In this document: positions 25,457-33,676 of the stretch, piece after piece
Numbering within the stretch: the stretch's first letter is position 1
Layout of the letters: each line of letters starts with the position of its first letter
From: CAJBVG01 sp943371235
GTDB taxonomy: Bacteria > Bacteroidota > Bacteroidia > Sphingobacteriales > Sphingobacteriaceae
NCBI GenBank assembly: GCA_943371235.1
Contig: CALRTZ010000026.1
Location: 1-43,922 of the forward strand
Length of the DNA: 43,922 nucleotides
Direction: 5' to 3'
Program-made: the position numbers and the translations under genes
The notes under the pieces: model-generated
Told to the model about the DNA's origin: nothing
What the model saw: the letters and a program-made list of their open reading frames with translations, nothing else
Database searches by the model: none

Positions 25457-27196
25457 TTGGAAATAATTAGCAAAAAAGAATTCGAGTCGGCTACTAAGTT
25501 AGATAAGCTTATGTTGCCTGGCTTAGCTAATTTATTAATGGAGGTAATGAAAATTAACGACGTTAATAAATTATACTCAAAATTCCATGAGCAAAACGGA
25601 CTTGATTTTGTGGACAGTGTTTTAGACACTTTAGGAATAAAAATTGAAATCGACGAAAAGGAAATAAATAACATACCTAAAGAAGGTGCTTTTATTGCCA
25701 TAGCCAACCACCCATACGGAGGTGTAGAAGGATTAATATTATTAAAAATATTATCTAAACGCAGGCCAGATGTAAAAATTATGGCGAATTTTTTGCTAAA
25801 GAAAATACCAAACCTTTCTGATTATTTTATTGCAGTAAATCCATTTGAAAATGTAAAAAACGCTTCAAGTATTTCGGGCATAAAAACAACCATGGAGAGT
25901 TTACAGCAAGGCACCCCTATCGGAATATTCCCTGCTGGCGAAGTATCTGCTTTTAACAGGAAATCTCAGAAAGTAATGGATAAACAATGGAACCCGGTTG
26001 TAGGAAAAATAATTTCTAAAGCGGGCGTACCTGTAATACCTGTTTATTTCCATGGGAATAATGGCTTATTATTTAATTTATTAGGCTTAATACACCCAAC
26101 TTTACGTACAGCACGCTTGCCTTACGAGTTATTCAACAAACAGGGTTATACCATTAAAATGCGTATCGGGAAACCTATTTTGAACGAAGAAATAAAAACA
26201 CTCTCCTCACAAAATCAAGTTATCCCATACTTACGTGCTAGAACCTACGCCTTAGGCTCAGGCATTGAAGTAAAAAAGTTTTTCAACACAAAATTATTCA
26301 GTATAAAATCTAAGCCCGATAAAATTGTTGATGAAACACCTTTAGAAAAAATAGCAAAAGAAATAGAAAGTATTGCCGATAAAAAAATAATGTCGGAAAA
26401 AAATTACGATGTGTATTTATCTGGTGCCTTTAGCATCCCAAATATTGTGAATGAAATTGGTCGCTTGCGTGAAATTACCTTTAGAGAAATTGGCGAAGGC
26501 ACCAATAATAAAATTGATTTAGATGAATACGATTTATATTACAGTCATTTATTTATTTGGGACCGTGAAGCGCAGAAATTAGTAGGTGCTTACAGAGTGG
26601 GTAAAGGCGATGAAATTTTTTATCGTTACGGATCCAAAGGATTTTACATTACCAACTTGTTTAAAGTAAAATCTGGCTTCCATCCTATAATGAAAGCAGG
26701 GTTAGAACTAGGCAGGTCATTCGTTAGAAAAGAATATCAACAAAAAGCATTACCACTCTTTTTACTATGGAAAGGCTTGTTGATGTTTGTTAAACAGAAT
26801 CCTGAGTATCGATATATGTTTGGACCAGTAAGCATCAGTAATAATTTCTCTAAACTTTCTAAAAGTTTAATTATTGAGTTTATCAATACGAATTGTTTCG
26901 ATCATCAATTAGCAAAAACAATTGAGCCACGTAAAAAGTTCAACGTAAGTTTACCCGAAATAGATTCACAAGTTTTATTAAACAACAAGGCAACTATAAA
27001 ATCTTTAGACAGTTTAATTTCTGAAATAGAAATAGACCATAATAAAGTTCCAGTATTACTTCGCCAATACATACAACTTAATGCAAAAATTATCGGCTTT
27101 AATGTTGACCCCAAATTTAACGATGCCATCGATGGCTTTTTAGTGCTCGATATTAAAGATGTACCGGACGATACGTTTAAAATGCTCGGGAAATAG
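25457..27196 (+). CDS. OlsF/GlsF-like bifunctional acyltransferase (PlsC-type plus GNAT/OlsB-type domains)
   Basis: The start is TTG at 25457: an in-frame stop lies at 25442-25444 and no ATG comes before residue 19, which is inside the conserved region. The N-terminal half (about residues 1-290) is a PlsC-like O-acyltransferase with AIANHPYGGVEG (the H-x4 motif variant) and IGIFPAGEVS. The C-terminal half (about 310-560) is an OlsB/GNAT-type N-acyltransferase with RLREITFREIGEGTNN, YRVGKGDEIF and FGPVSISNNFS. Two-domain proteins of this form (OlsF, and GlsF-type enzymes of Bacteroidota) make ornithine or glycine lipids, first N-acylating the amino acid and then esterifying the hydroxy fatty acid. 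The amino acid used is not visible. Its end faces the beta-helix protein gene across a long inverted repeat. Confidence 0.85.
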   Translation: MEIISKKEFESATKLDKLMLPGLANLLMEVMKINDVNKLYSKFHEQNGLDFVDSVLDTLGIKIEIDEKEINNIPKEGAFIAIANHPYGGVEGLILLKILSKRRPDVKIMANFLLKKIPNLSDYFIAVNPFENVKNASSISGIKTTMESLQQGTPIGIFPAGEVSAFNRKSQKVMDKQWNPVVGKIISKAGVPVIPVYFHGNNGLLFNLLGLIHPTLRTARLPYELFNKQGYTIKMRIGKPILNEEIKTLSSQNQVIPYLRARTYALGSGIEVKKFFNTKLFSIKSKPDKIVDETPLEKIAKEIESIADKKIMSEKNYDVYLSGAFSIPNIVNEIGRLREITFREIGEGTNNKIDLDEYDLYYSHLFIWDREAQKLVGAYRVGKGDEIFYRYGSKGFYITNLFKVKSGFHPIMKAGLELGRSFVRKEYQQKALPLFLLWKGLLMFVKQNPEYRYMFGPVSISNNFSKLSKSLIIEFINTNCFDHQLAKTIEPRKKFNVSLPEIDSQVLLNNKATIKSLDSLISEIEIDHNKVPVLLRQYIQLNAKIIGFNVDPKFNDAIDGFLVLDIKDVPDDTFKMLGK

Positions 27197-27200
27197 TAAT

Positions 27201-27280
27201 GAATTGTAAATGGTGAATTGTGAATGGTGAATGGCGCAAGTTTATTGCTCATTCACAATTCACCATTTACAATTTACCAT
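27201..27280. repeat. 7-bp-period array folded as a perfect 25-bp inverted repeat
   Basis: Left half units GAATTGT, AAATGGT, GAATTGT, GAATGGT and GAATGGC start every 7 bp from 27201. The right half is TTCACAA, TTCACCA, TTTACAA and TTTACCA. Positions 27202-27226 and 27250-27274 are perfectly complementary over 25 bp with a 23-nt loop. The array lies between two convergent genes, 4 bp after the acyltransferase stop. Confidence 0.88.
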
Positions 27281-27289
27281 TAAAAAAAA

Positions 27290-27315
27290 AGCCTCCCCGA
27301 CGAATCGAGAAGGCT
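27290..27315 (-). terminator. Intrinsic terminator after the two-domain beta-helix protein gene
   Basis: On the minus strand AGCCTTCTCGA pairs with TCGGGGAGGCT (two G-U pairs, 4-nt loop), followed by nine T. It lies 28 bp after the stop codon. Confidence 0.85.
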
Positions 27316-27342
27316 AAACATTTAATTCAAACTTTTAACGAA

Positions 27343-30300
27343 TTACTTTACTATCGACAAGCGCACTGTTGAAGTTGCGTTTGCTTTTTCAACTTTTACA
27401 AAATATAAACCAGATTCTAAACCAGAAACATTTAATTGTACTTGGTTAGTACCTTGTGTTAAGGTTTCGTTGGTTAATACTTTTGCAATTTCCATTCCTT
27501 GGATATTGAAAATTGAGATGTTTACTTTTTCAGTGTTTTCTAATTCAAATTTTACAGTAGCTGTTTCATTTGTAGGATTTGGGAATACTGTTAATCCTGA
27601 AATTTCTCTTACTGTATTTATACCAGTTGGAATAAAACTGTAGTTATTGTTTTGAGGATCCCATATAGCCCAACCTTGTGTCCAATCATCCGATCCAAAA
27701 GCACCAACGTAAGTAGTGGTTGTAAAGAATGGATTCGCTAACCTTGCATCGCTGAAACTAGCACCAGTTAAGGCTGGAGAACCAACCGTTGGTACACAAT
27801 TTGGAACAGCAGCATAGGCAGCTGTTAATTGTACATCTGTATTATTAGTTAAAATTGAATTTCCAAAACCACTTGTATTAAACCAAGCTGTAATGTCGAA
27901 ACTTGCAGCTGTTTTCTTTAATGGAGTTGCACAACCTGCAATGATATTATTTTTAAATATTAATTGGTTTGTACTTGCATTGTTCGCACTTGAATCTCCT
28001 TCAACATATAATCCTGTAGGGAATCCCATAAATATTGAGTTGAATGCTGAGTTTGCAGAATTTCTTCTGATACGTAATGCATTATTGTATTTAGAGTTAA
28101 TGCTTGTTGCAGCATCTTGCTTAGGACCAACCACTGTAATGTTTGAGAAGTTTGGAATTGTTTTTGGTCTAGCTTGGTTAGTACCTGTATTATCGTTATC
28201 AGATTCGAAACCGTTAGAATCTCCTGCTTGGTCAGCAACATCTTTATCTCTAACAATTAAACCAAATTGAACATTTCCTTGGAATCCGAAATCTGTATCG
28301 AAATCATCGTCAACATTCTTGTATGCAATTAAATTTTTAGCATTAACCGTTCCACCGAACCACTCAAATGCATCGTCGCCAGAATATGCAACCATAACGT
28401 TTTCTATTGTAGTTCCTCTACCAACACCACCCATAGTTAATCCATTAATTTCATTGTTTGCAGAGAAAGGAATACCTGCATATTCAATACGAACAAATTT
28501 TAATATACCAGAATTATCATTCGGGTTTGATCCACCGTACTGACCATCTCCGTTTGCATTGTTTACACCACCTTCAATTACAGCTTGTCCGCCAACAACG
28601 TTTATTGGTGCAGCACCTAATATAATTAAGCCTCCCCAATCTCCGTATGTTCTGTTACCTGCTTGCTCATCAGAAGTAAATACAATAGGACGTAATTTTG
28701 TACCTTCAGCAATTAATTTACCACCACGAGTTACAATTAAAGAACCTTTTGTTCCTTTAATTCCTCTGATAATTGTACCAGCTTCAATGGTTAATGTTGC
28801 GTTAGAATCAACATAAACAAAACCATCTAATCTGTAAATTTTATCGCTCTTCCATAAAGTGTTTGTTGTAATATGGCCGTTTACTATTTGTAATTGTGCA
28901 TTAACTGGTAATTCAGTAATGTTTACAGTATCTGTTTTTGTTGTAGTAATTGCACCAGTTGTTGCAGATAATGTTACAGTGTAAGATCCTAATGCATTGT
29001 ATGAATGCACTGGGCTTACATCACTCGATAATGAAGTATTATCACCAAAATTCCAAGAATAAGTACTTGCTTTTTGTGATGAGTTTGTAAATTGAACTCT
29101 ATCTCTGTTTATCGATTTTGAAAAATTAGCGATTGGAGTAATTGTTGAATAATTATTATTTTGTGGATCCCAACTAGTCCATTCTGCAGTCCAATCTTCT
29201 GTACCAAATGCACCTTTATATGCAGTTGCAGTAAAGAATGAATTTGCTAAACGAGAATCTGTAAAATCAGCTCCTGTTAATGCTGGAGAATTTGCAGCTG
29301 GTAAACAATTTGGAACTGCTGCGTATGGTGCAGTTAATCCTGCATCAACAGTATTCGTTAATGTTGTATTATTGAAACCAGTTGTTGCATACCAAGCATC
29401 GATATCAAAAGATGCTGTGTTTTTTCTTAAGGGAGTAGTACAACCTGCAATGATATTGTTTTTAAATCTTAATTGATTTGTAGTTGCATTGTTTGCACTC
29501 GAATCTCCTTCAACATATAATCCAAATGCAAAACCCATGAATACTGAATTGTATGCTGAACAACCAGAATTTCTTCTGATACGTAATGCATTATTATATT
29601 TAGAATTGATTGTTGTGTTTGCATCTTGCTTAGGTCCTACTAACGTAACGTTAGAGAAATTAGGCAATGTTTTTGGAGTTGCTTGGTTAGTTCCTGTGTT
29701 ATCATTATCAGATTCGAAACCGTTAGAATCTCCTGCCTGATCTGCAACATCCTTATCGCGAATGATTAAACCAAACTGAACATTACCTCGGTAACCAAAG
29801 TCTGTATCAAAATCATCGTCAACACCTTTGTATGCTACTAAGTGTTTTGCATTCACAGTACCACCAAACCACTCGAATGAATCATCTCCAGAGAAAGCAA
29901 CCATTACATAATCAATAACAGTACCTCTACCAACTCCACCCATTGTTAATCCGTTGATTTCATTGTTTGCAGAAAAAGGGATACCAGCATATTCGATACG
30001 TACGTATCTTAATGTACCTGAGTTATCACTTGCATTAGGGCCACCATATTGTCCGTCGCCATTTGCATTGTTAACTCCACCCTCAATAATAGCTTGCCCA
30101 CCTAATACATTTATTGGTGCGTTACCTAAAATAATTACACCTCCCCAATCGCCATAAGTTCTTATGCCTGCTGGTTCATCAGATGTAAATACAATTGGAA
30201 GTTTTTTTGTACCATCAGCAATTAATTTACCACCACGAGTTACAATTAATGAACCTTTTGATGATTTAATACCGCGGATAATAGTACCTGGTTGAATAGT

Positions 30301-30471
30301 TAAAGTAAAAGTAGAATCTACATATACAAAACCATCTAATCGATAAATCTTATCGTTTGTCCATGTTGTATTGGACGTGATATGACCAGATACTGTAACT
30401 ACTTGGGCAATTGCCTCCGAGCTTACTGCAAGCGTGATCATTGTAAACAAAGAAAGTATTAGTTTTTTCAT
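27343..30471 (-). CDS. T9SS-exported two-copy beta-helix-type surface protein with PKD domain
   Basis: The 1042-residue protein has a signal peptide (about 1-22, ending AIAQ), a ~420-residue module, a PKD domain (about 440-525, with YSWNFGD), a second copy of the module, and a type A T9SS sorting domain (LTVFPNPTNETA, GLESGLYFVKVEK). Each module begins with GHIT(S/T)NT and KIYRLDGFVYVDS, and contains GTIIRGIK, GDWGG(V/L)IILG, FVRIEYAGIPFSANNEING and an Asp-rich segment DDDFDTDFG followed by DSNGFESDNDN. The regularly spaced Gly and hydrophobic residues suggest a right-handed beta-helix, and the Asp clusters suggest calcium binding; both are inferences. The modules are 503 residues apart and still close at DNA level. 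It has its own promoter of the module type. A single-module lipoprotein paralogue is encoded at 33.7-35.0 kb. Confidence 0.85.
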   Translation of the reverse strand: MKKLILSLFTMITLAVSSEAIAQVVTVSGHITSNTTWTNDKIYRLDGFVYVDSTFTLTIQPGTIIRGIKSSKGSLIVTRGGKLIADGTKKLPIVFTSDEPAGIRTYGDWGGVIILGNAPINVLGGQAIIEGGVNNANGDGQYGGPNASDNSGTLRYVRIEYAGIPFSANNEINGLTMGGVGRGTVIDYVMVAFSGDDSFEWFGGTVNAKHLVAYKGVDDDFDTDFGYRGNVQFGLIIRDKDVADQAGDSNGFESDNDNTGTNQATPKTLPNFSNVTLVGPKQDANTTINSKYNNALRIRRNSGCSAYNSVFMGFAFGLYVEGDSSANNATTNQLRFKNNIIAGCTTPLRKNTASFDIDAWYATTGFNNTTLTNTVDAGLTAPYAAVPNCLPAANSPALTGADFTDSRLANSFFTATAYKGAFGTEDWTAEWTSWDPQNNNYSTITPIANFSKSINRDRVQFTNSSQKASTYSWNFGDNTSLSSDVSPVHSYNALGSYTVTLSATTGAITTTKTDTVNITELPVNAQLQIVNGHITTNTLWKSDKIYRLDGFVYVDSNATLTIEAGTIIRGIKGTKGSLIVTRGGKLIAEGTKLRPIVFTSDEQAGNRTYGDWGGLIILGAAPINVVGGQAVIEGGVNNANGDGQYGGSNPNDNSGILKFVRIEYAGIPFSANNEINGLTMGGVGRGTTIENVMVAYSGDDAFEWFGGTVNAKNLIAYKNVDDDFDTDFGFQGNVQFGLIVRDKDVADQAGDSNGFESDNDNTGTNQARPKTIPNFSNITVVGPKQDAATSINSKYNNALRIRRNSANSAFNSIFMGFPTGLYVEGDSSANNASTNQLIFKNNIIAGCATPLKKTAASFDITAWFNTSGFGNSILTNNTDVQLTAAYAAVPNCVPTVGSPALTGASFSDARLANPFFTTTTYVGAFGSDDWTQGWAIWDPQNNNYSFIPTGINTVREISGLTVFPNPTNETATVKFELENTEKVNISIFNIQGMEIAKVLTNETLTQGTNQVQLNVSGLESGLYFVKVEKANATSTVRLSIVK
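27650..30405. repeat. Internal 1509-bp-offset direct duplication within the beta-helix gene
   Basis: Two ~1.25-kb stretches are alike at DNA level with an offset of 1509 bp (503 codons). For example AGATTCGAAACCGTTAG begins at 28201 and again at 29710, with only scattered, mostly silent differences around. The PKD-coding segment lies between the copies. Confidence 0.85.
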
Positions 30472-30489
30472 AACCGAATTTTATTTTCT

Positions 30490-30529
30490 CAAAAGTAATT
30501 CGGCTATATTATAAGAATATTAAGTTCTT
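30490..30529 (-). promoter_or_regulatory. Promoter and 11-bp boxes of the two-copy beta-helix gene
   Basis: TACTTTTG (30497-30490, minus) matches the -7 consensus. The box TATAAT starts at 30513, exactly 16 bp upstream, and CTTAAT at 30524, exactly 11 bp further. The leader is only about 12 nt. The register is the same as at the other three genes of the module. Confidence 0.65.
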
Positions 30530-30576
30530 ATTATTTAAATAGTATTTATACGTAGTAATATTAACATAAAATAAAA

Positions 30577-30601
30577 ATAGCGAGCTAATTTAGCACGCTA
30601 T
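30577..30601 (-). terminator. Hairpin terminator after TonB-dependent receptor 1
   Basis: A stem ATAGCG/CGCTAT continues after one mismatch as GCTAA/TTAGC with a 1-nt centre. It is followed on the minus strand by TTTTTATTTT. It lies 28 bp beyond the receptor stop, so the next gene needs its own promoter, which is present. Confidence 0.7.
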
Positions 30602-30629
30602 CTTTACAAGAATTTAATGTTTTAATAAC

Positions 30630-33452
30630 TTAAAACTTATATGCTAATGAAAAAGAATAGGTAACACCCCAATTAGTTGATAAAATTTTATTGTCTTTGT
30701 CTTCATTGAAAACTTTGTTTTTATCGATGTCTTGGTAATAAACTCTTTTCTGATTTAATAAATCAGACATATTGAATTTCAACTCCCAATGAGATAAAAA
30801 CACTTTTGAAACTTGTGCATCCAAAAGGTTTCTCGGTGCTTCCCAAACGTTATCATATCCAAAAAATCCTGCTTCAATTATTCTTCTTCCTATAATATTA
30901 TACAACACACTTACATTTATACCCGACTTTGGATCCGAAAATTGTAAACCTGCATTAATAATATATGGCGATTGTCCTTGTAAGGGTCTGATAGAATCTG
31001 CAGCATTAACATTTCCTCTTAAATCTACTGTTGATTTAATAATAGAAGTATTTGCGTAAAGTGTAAAATTTTCCCATTGCTCCCATGCCAATATATCTAT
31101 AGAACTTAAACCTGTAAGTTTTTTTCTGAACTCAAATTCCACTCCAATATTTGTCGCTTCGTTAACATTCTGGAATGTTTTTGTTCTATTACTTCCTCCT
31201 AAATAAACAGCTTCAATAGGGTCAATAAATTTCTTATAAAAACCTGTTAAAGAAATAATTTCTCCTGCTTTAGGATAATATTCCCAACGTAAATCATAAT
31301 TATTGATGGTAGCTCTTCTTAGATTTGGATTACCTTGAACCAAAATATTTGTAATAAAATCTTCGTATTCAAAACTTGCTAACTCTCTGAACTCAGGACG
31401 TGAAACTGTTTTAGAAAAAGCAAATCTTAAATTCATTTTTTCTGTTAAGGCATAGGTAAAATTCACAGATGGTAATACATCAATATTTGTAGTATCAATT
31501 TTTGTTGAATCACCTGGAGATTCTAATACAATATTATTAGACTCCACTCTAACACCCCATACCACTCTAAGGTTTTTCAACAAATGATTATCGAACATAA
31601 TGTACGCAGCTTTTAAATTATTAGAAGCATTGTATCTTGCTGTTGGGTTAGTTATATCTTCTAAAATAAATCCTCTTAATGGAGATCTTGTTGAGTCGGC
31701 AAGGTTTGCTAAATTAAATAAATCTTCAGGCCCTAATGCTAAAACAGAATCAGAAATCGGGAAACCTTGTCTTTTAAAACCAAAAAAACGTGCTTCAAAA
31801 TCTCTTTCTCTTTTTGATGCATACACTCCAACTTTTACAGAACTTTTATCATTCAAAAACTTAAATGGTACAGTTACATCAGATCCAAATGAAAACGTAT
31901 TTTCATTTAAATCCGAATAAAACTTACGTGCATTTTTATCTGGTGTAAAATTTATTTGTGCTAAAAGTGGTGCATCTGGAGATTGATTAATGTTGTTGCT
32001 ATACTGCAATGATCTTGCATCTGGCTCGTCTCTATCGATTCTACTTATTCCTGTGTTTAATTTAAATTTAATATTTGTTTTAGGAAATAATTTTTCGAAG
32101 TTTAATTGAGAAGCTAACAATCGTTTACTCGTAAATTCGTAATTGTAACCTCTAATCTTAACACTATCGGGTGTATTGTCTTCTAAGTTATAACCATTTC
32201 TGATGGTTGTATTTAAATCCGTATTTACATTATAAATATTTTTGATGGATAGTTTAGAATTCTCTCCTGTTTGATAAGATAGATTTAACAAAGCTCCCCA
32301 AGTAATGTTGTTTTTATAATTATCATCATTAAAAACGAACCTCTTACCAATTGAATTATCAAAATCTTGTCGTTCAATTTGATTATATCTTATAGCGTTA
32401 TTGTAAGTTAAACCATACACAAATCCAAAATCTTTTTTAGCAATTTTAGATTTATTGCCGTAAAGAATTTGGAAACTACCGCCAGGCGCTGCCGACGATT
32501 GTTCGTTATATCCCCAATCATTTTGAAATAACCTCGACATGGCCGCTGCTTGTTTTGCATTTGTTGGATAATTTTCTTCTGCCGGTACACCATCAGGTAT
32601 TGCTCGAGTCCCATCATCTATTCCTAAATAATCATACTTTCCTTTAGAACTATTTTCAAAATATTTTTTTCCGGTGGAGATGGTATTAAAAGATAAGCCC
32701 ATGTTTACATTGAAGAATTTTTCGTCGGGAAAATCTTTAGTATTTAGTTGAATAACTCCTCCAGCAAAATCACCGGGTAAATCTGGTGTTGCCGCTTTAG
32801 TAATCGTCATGTTATCTAATAAATTCGCTGGGAAAATATCAAATGAAAAGGCTCTTCTATCAGGCTCTGTACTTGGCAATGGTGAACCATTTATTAAAGC
32901 AACATTGTAACGATCGCTAAGCCCTCTAATTACTACAAACTTATTGTCTTGTATACTTGCTCCACTTACTCTTCTTAATACATCACTTGTACTTCTGTCG
33001 GGTGATTTTTTTATTAAATCTGATGAGATTCCATCGGATATTGAAATGCTATTTTTTTGTATAGTATACAAAGAACCTAAACTTTCTTTTTTGTAGGTCG
33101 ATTGCACAACTACTTCTTGCAATTCTGTACCTTTTTCATCCATACTTACATTAAGCGTGGTGGTTTTACCAGTATTTACTACGATTCCAGAAATTATTTT
33201 AGTATTATAAGATAGGTATTTAAATACAAGTGTATAAGTACCAGGGCTGAGATTTATTAAATCATATTGTCCATCGAAATTAGTTTGTGTACCTACAGAA
33301 GTGCCTTCTATCATTACTACTAAACCAATTATTGGTTCGTTAGTAGCTTTATCAATTACTTTTCCTACAATTTTACCTTTGTCAGCATTATTGTTTGCTA
33401 ATAAAATATTTGAAATAAAAATTAGCAGAAAAAACAGGTATATTTTTTTCAT
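30630..33452 (-). CDS. TonB-dependent outer-membrane receptor, module copy 1
   Basis: I chose MKKIYLFF at 33452; an ATG three codons earlier is also possible. The 940-residue protein has a signal peptide, an N-terminal carboxypeptidase-regulatory-like domain (GKVIDKATNEPIIGLVVMIE, about 28-120), a plug domain with VSGASIQDNKFVVIRGLSDR and the FAGGVIQLNTKD strand, and a 22-strand-type barrel to the final aromatic (SFSLAYKF). It imports a bound ligand with energy from TonB. There is no SusD-like lipoprotein next to it, so it is not a standard glycan SusCD pair; its constant partner is the beta-helix protein gene downstream. It is clearly paralogous to the receptor at 35.1-37.9 kb (shared KNSISISDGISSDLIKKSPD-like block). 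Ligand unknown. Confidence 0.92.
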   Translation of the reverse strand: MKKIYLFFLLIFISNILLANNNADKGKIVGKVIDKATNEPIIGLVVMIEGTSVGTQTNFDGQYDLINLSPGTYTLVFKYLSYNTKIISGIVVNTGKTTTLNVSMDEKGTELQEVVVQSTYKKESLGSLYTIQKNSISISDGISSDLIKKSPDRSTSDVLRRVSGASIQDNKFVVIRGLSDRYNVALINGSPLPSTEPDRRAFSFDIFPANLLDNMTITKAATPDLPGDFAGGVIQLNTKDFPDEKFFNVNMGLSFNTISTGKKYFENSSKGKYDYLGIDDGTRAIPDGVPAEENYPTNAKQAAAMSRLFQNDWGYNEQSSAAPGGSFQILYGNKSKIAKKDFGFVYGLTYNNAIRYNQIERQDFDNSIGKRFVFNDDNYKNNITWGALLNLSYQTGENSKLSIKNIYNVNTDLNTTIRNGYNLEDNTPDSVKIRGYNYEFTSKRLLASQLNFEKLFPKTNIKFKLNTGISRIDRDEPDARSLQYSNNINQSPDAPLLAQINFTPDKNARKFYSDLNENTFSFGSDVTVPFKFLNDKSSVKVGVYASKRERDFEARFFGFKRQGFPISDSVLALGPEDLFNLANLADSTRSPLRGFILEDITNPTARYNASNNLKAAYIMFDNHLLKNLRVVWGVRVESNNIVLESPGDSTKIDTTNIDVLPSVNFTYALTEKMNLRFAFSKTVSRPEFRELASFEYEDFITNILVQGNPNLRRATINNYDLRWEYYPKAGEIISLTGFYKKFIDPIEAVYLGGSNRTKTFQNVNEATNIGVEFEFRKKLTGLSSIDILAWEQWENFTLYANTSIIKSTVDLRGNVNAADSIRPLQGQSPYIINAGLQFSDPKSGINVSVLYNIIGRRIIEAGFFGYDNVWEAPRNLLDAQVSKVFLSHWELKFNMSDLLNQKRVYYQDIDKNKVFNEDKDNKILSTNWGVTYSFSLAYKF

Positions 33453-33473
33453 CGAGAACATTATATAGAAACA

Positions 33474-33519
33474 TAAAAGTATACACCTTATATTAAGCTA
33501 TGATTAAATTAATATAATC
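33474..33519 (-). promoter_or_regulatory. Promoter and 11-bp boxes of receptor 1
   Basis: TACTTTTA (33481-33474, minus) is one mismatch from the -7 consensus. CTTAAT starts at 33497 (exactly 16 bp upstream) and TTTAAT at 33508 (11 bp further). A weak GATTAT lies at 33519. Confidence 0.62.
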
Positions 33520-33545
33520 AATGGGCATCTATATAAATAAAAAAA

Positions 33546-33569
33546 GCCCTCCCGATGAGACGAGAAGGC
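33546..33569 (-). terminator. Intrinsic terminator after the lipoprotein beta-helix gene
   Basis: On the minus strand GCCTTCTCG pairs with CGGGAGGGC (G-U pairs allowed) around a 6-nt loop and is followed by a T-rich tract. It lies about 108 bp after the stop, beyond a 7-bp repeat array. Confidence 0.82.
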
Positions 33570-33618
33570 AATTTTAAAACAATTTACTTAGATCAAATTA
33601 TTATTTAAGTATCTTAAA

Positions 33619-33674
33619 AAATTCTAAATTCTAATGTCTAAATTCTAAAGACTAATCTCTAAAGACTAAAGACT
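33619..33674. repeat. 7-bp-period array, units AAATTCT/AAAGACT
   Basis: Eight 7-mers in exact phase: AAATTCT, AAATTCT, AATGTCT, AAATTCT, AAAGACT, AATCTCT, AAAGACT, AAAGACT. It ends 2 bp before the lipoprotein stop codon (33677-33679). Confidence 0.85.
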
Positions 33675-33676
33675 GA

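Noticed and set aside
27201..27280. Inverted repeats read as insertion-sequence ends or MITEs
   Set aside because: There is no target-site duplication that I can see, no shared terminal sequence between loci and no transposase in the window; the periodic structure explains the repeats better.
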